In this document: positions 22,270 through 23,699 of the stretch, one piece after another | Numbering within the stretch: the stretch's first letter is position 1 | How the letters are laid out: each line of letters opens with the position of its first letter | Origin: Xanthobacteraceae bacterium | GTDB taxonomy: Bacteria > Pseudomonadota > Alphaproteobacteria > Rhizobiales > Xanthobacteraceae | Reading direction: 5' to 3' | NCBI GenBank assembly: GCA_019746355.1 | Contig: JAIESC010000097.1 | Span: 1-23,699 of the forward strand | DNA length: 23,699 nt | Made by a program: the position numbers and the translations under genes | The notes under the pieces: generated by a model | Told to the model about the DNA's origin: nothing | Database searches by the model: none | What the model saw: the letters and a program-made list of their open reading frames with translations, nothing else

Positions 22270-22803
22270 ATGGTTCGCATCGATTTCAACCGCCTGCGCC
22301 TGCTGGTCATCGACGACAATCCGCACATGCGGCGGATCATCCGGACGCTGCTGCACGGCTTCGGCGCCCGCGACGTGCTGGAGGCCGAGGACGGCGCCAC
22401 CGGGCTCGACACATTCACCCACAACGCGCCCGACATCGTGCTGCTCGACTGGGCGATGCCGGTGTTCGACGGGCTCAAGCTCACGCAGATGATCCGGCAG
22501 GCAGACTCCAACGCCAACCCGTTCGTGCCGATCATCATGATCACCGGCCACACCGAGAAGAACCGCGTCACCGACGCGCGCGATTCCGGCATCACCGAAT
22601 TCCTCGCCAAGCCGATCTCGGCCAAGGCGCTCTATCAGCGGATCGTCAATGTGGTCGCGCATCCGCGGCCGTTCATCAGGACCAAGACCTATTTCGGGCC
22701 CGACCGGCGGCGCAACGCCAACGCCAACTACGCCGGACCGGAGCGGCGGCGCGCCAACGCCGCTGCCGTCGAACAGCCGAAGCCGTCGGCCTCGCCGGCC
22801 TGA
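22270..22803 (+). CDS. CheY-like response regulator with basic GP(D/E)RRR tail
   Basis: 177 residues: one receiver domain (about 8-130) plus a disordered tail, no DNA-binding domain. Key residues are the acidic pair Asp15/Asp16 (VIDDNPHMRR), phosphoacceptor Asp60 (VLLDWAMPVFDG), Thr92 (MITGHTEKN) and Lys114 (FLAKPISAKAL). The tail repeats an arginine-rich motif, YFGPDRRR (141-148) and YAGPERRR (154-161). It should act by protein interaction in a phosphorelay. ATG 22270 has GAGG about 4 nt upstream. The Hpt gene starts 32 bp after its stop. Confidence 0.92.
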   Translation: MVRIDFNRLRLLVIDDNPHMRRIIRTLLHGFGARDVLEAEDGATGLDTFTHNAPDIVLLDWAMPVFDGLKLTQMIRQADSNANPFVPIIMITGHTEKNRVTDARDSGITEFLAKPISAKALYQRIVNVVAHPRPFIRTKTYFGPDRRRNANANYAGPERRRANAAAVEQPKPSASPA

Positions 22804-22835
22804 CGCGGCGCCAAGAGCAAGAGAGAGTTGATCTG

Positions 22836-23414
22836 ATGTCCAGCGGGCAGCCGGAAAAGCCGAAGGTGGTCGCGTTTCGCGATCACGAGGTCATTACGCC
22901 GGACACGCGCAAGCTGCGCCGGACGCTGCGCAAGGCCGCGCCGGGCGACCCCGATCCCGTCGAGGCCGCCGAACAGGCGCTCGAACGGCTCTCCGCCGAT
23001 TTCGCCAACTGGATGCGGGACGAATGCGGGCGGCTCGACGCCGCGCGCCGCAAGGTCAACAACGACCAGCTTTCGCAGGAAACCAGCCAGGAGCTGTTCC
23101 TCGCCGCCCACGACATCAAGGGTGCCGGCAAGACGTTCGGCTTTCCCGAAGTGGCGCGGGCGGCCGACAGCCTCTGCCGGCTGCTCGAGCTTACGCCCGA
23201 TCTCAAAAGGATTCCGATGTCGATCATCGACCAGCACGTCGATGCGATCCGCGCGATCGTGCGCGAGCATGCGCGCGCCGACATCGGCACGATCGCGGGC
23301 GTGCTCACGGAAAGGCTGCGGACCGTGACCGACGAATTCCTGGTCGTGGAGAATCAGGACCGGCCGGAGATCCTGAAGGTGATCAAGAGCCCGACGCTGC
23401 CGTCCGGCGAGTAG
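22836..23414 (+). CDS. Hpt-domain phosphotransfer protein
   Basis: 192 residues. A stand-alone histidine phosphotransferase; the helical bundle carries the phosphorylatable His92 in FLAAHDIKGAGKTFGFPEVA, followed by the expected helix AADSLCRLLE. Roughly residues 1-40 are a basic disordered leader and the tail (about 165-192) is non-domain. It lies 32 bp after the response regulator, so the two are almost certainly co-transcribed partners; no histidine kinase is nearby. The ribosome site is weak (GAGAGAG, rather far), and coupling to the upstream gene may help. A terminator follows. Confidence 0.9.
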   Translation: MSSGQPEKPKVVAFRDHEVITPDTRKLRRTLRKAAPGDPDPVEAAEQALERLSADFANWMRDECGRLDAARRKVNNDQLSQETSQELFLAAHDIKGAGKTFGFPEVARAADSLCRLLELTPDLKRIPMSIIDQHVDAIRAIVREHARADIGTIAGVLTERLRTVTDEFLVVENQDRPEILKVIKSPTLPSGE

Positions 23415-23445
23415 CTCTCGCAGCCGGGGCCACGCCCTCACCAGA

Positions 23446-23478
23446 ACGGCCGGACTCGGGGGTCCGGCCGTTGGCTTT
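23446..23478 (+). terminator. Rho-independent terminator after the Hpt gene
   Basis: ACGGCCGGAC (23446-23455) and GTCCGGCCGT (23462-23471) form a perfect 10-bp stem with a 6-nt loop, followed by TGGCTTTTGTTT. It lies 32 bp after the stop codon. Confidence 0.8.
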
Positions 23479-23495
23479 TGTTTGGCGCGTGACTC

Positions 23496-23618
23496 AAGCG
23501 GGATGACATTTCTTCGAATCGTCATCCCGCTTCAGGTTCTTGCTTGAGCATGATCTTTTCCGAAAACCGCTTCACACCCCGGATCAAGTCCGGGGCAGGC
23601 TTTTTCGGGATCATGCTC
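23496..23618. repeat. Two adjacent palindromic repeats, including the GAGCATGATC type
   Basis: The first is AAGCGGGATGAC (23496-23507) with GTCATCCCGCTT (23521-23532). The second is bounded by GAGCATGATC (23546-23555) and GATCATGCTC (23609-23618), with an inner stem CCCCGGA/TCCGGGG (23577-23583, 23589-23595). The latter type is widespread in Bradyrhizobium relatives. They fill the convergent gap between the Hpt gene and the gene at the window edge. Confidence 0.85.
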
Positions 23619-23699
23619 TAGGTGTGAACTTTCAGGAGGTTGTCCATTCGGCCCTGGCCGGGAACGCTGATGTCGCCAGACCTCAGTGATTCGCGGAGA
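23618..23699 (-). CDS. C-terminal end of an unidentified protein, cut by window edge
   Basis: The minus-strand frame is open from the window edge and ends at TAG 23620-23618. The last 26 residues read LRESLRSGDISVPGQGRMDN then LLKVHT. There is too little to name the family. The stop codon merges with the terminal base of the GATCATGCTC repeat, placing the repeat directly behind the gene. The frame is short, so it could be chance, but strand and position fit the convergent pattern. Confidence 0.4.
   Translation of the reverse strand, partial: LRESLRSGDISVPGQGRMDNLLKVHT

Noticed and set aside
3792..23618. CRISPR array
   Set aside because: The repeated units are long palindromes at scattered intergenic sites, not regularly spaced short repeats with spacers, and no cas gene is present.
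23618..23699. End of a Tn3-type or other transposase
   Set aside because: The 26 residues visible (ending DNLLKVHT) do not match a transposase end well enough to claim one.

Overview
This 23.7 kb window is GC-rich chromosomal DNA that reads as a member of the Hyphomicrobiales (Rhizobiales), probably near Bradyrhizobium/Rhodopseudomonas or the Xanthobacteraceae. The reasons are strong GC bias at third codon positions, palindromic intergenic repeats of the kind abundant in that group (units reading CATTCCGGGGCGC...GCGCCCCGGAATG and GAGCATGATC...GATCATGCTC), and typical gene families (MHS-type MFS and TctC/Bug solute proteins, COG0620 MetE-like enzymes, FkbM methyltransferase, a Thivi_2564-like membrane peptide). 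The placement is inference from composition and gene style, not from a marker gene.

Layout. Positions 1-1067 hold two minus-strand secreted proteins of unknown function, the first cut by the window edge. A small helical protein and an MHS-family transporter follow on the plus strand (1203-3465), ending at a strong terminator. A minus-strand pair at 3882-6178 makes nucleotide-sugar acids: a UDP-sugar 6-dehydrogenase translationally coupled to a CapI-like 4-epimerase. After a 58-codon gene comes tRNA-Thr(UGU) at 6774-6848. The next ~4.2 kb looks like a decayed integrated element carrying cargo: short direct repeats beside the tRNA, a truncated radical SAM gene of phage type, an FkbM methyltransferase with a possible small membrane partner, a small coiled-coil protein, a TctC solute-binding protein, several small genes, and a fragment resembling a tRNA 3' end at 11089-11114.

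From 11.1 kb on the content is more ordinary. There is a small hypothetical gene, a candidate structured sRNA with a C-rich loop and its own terminator (11535-11638), a GlcG/HbpS protein, a small membrane protein, and divergent isochorismatase-fold and metallo-beta-lactamase-fold hydrolases. Two secreted proteins, a secreted TPR protein, and a MetE-like gene followed by cutA come next. Then NAD kinase is coupled to an alpha/beta hydrolase, a second MetE-like paralogue carries a histone-like tail, and a response regulator pairs with an Hpt phosphotransferase. The window closes on the last codons of an unidentified minus-strand gene.

Two patterns stand out. First, all six tail-to-tail intergenic gaps longer than 100 bp contain palindromic repeats, while the divergent gaps contain none. 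Second, the orphan sequence between 11425 and 11784 folds by eye into a compact three-helix RNA ending in a textbook Rho-independent terminator although no plus-strand gene precedes it. I saw no CRISPR array, rRNA or intact transposase.
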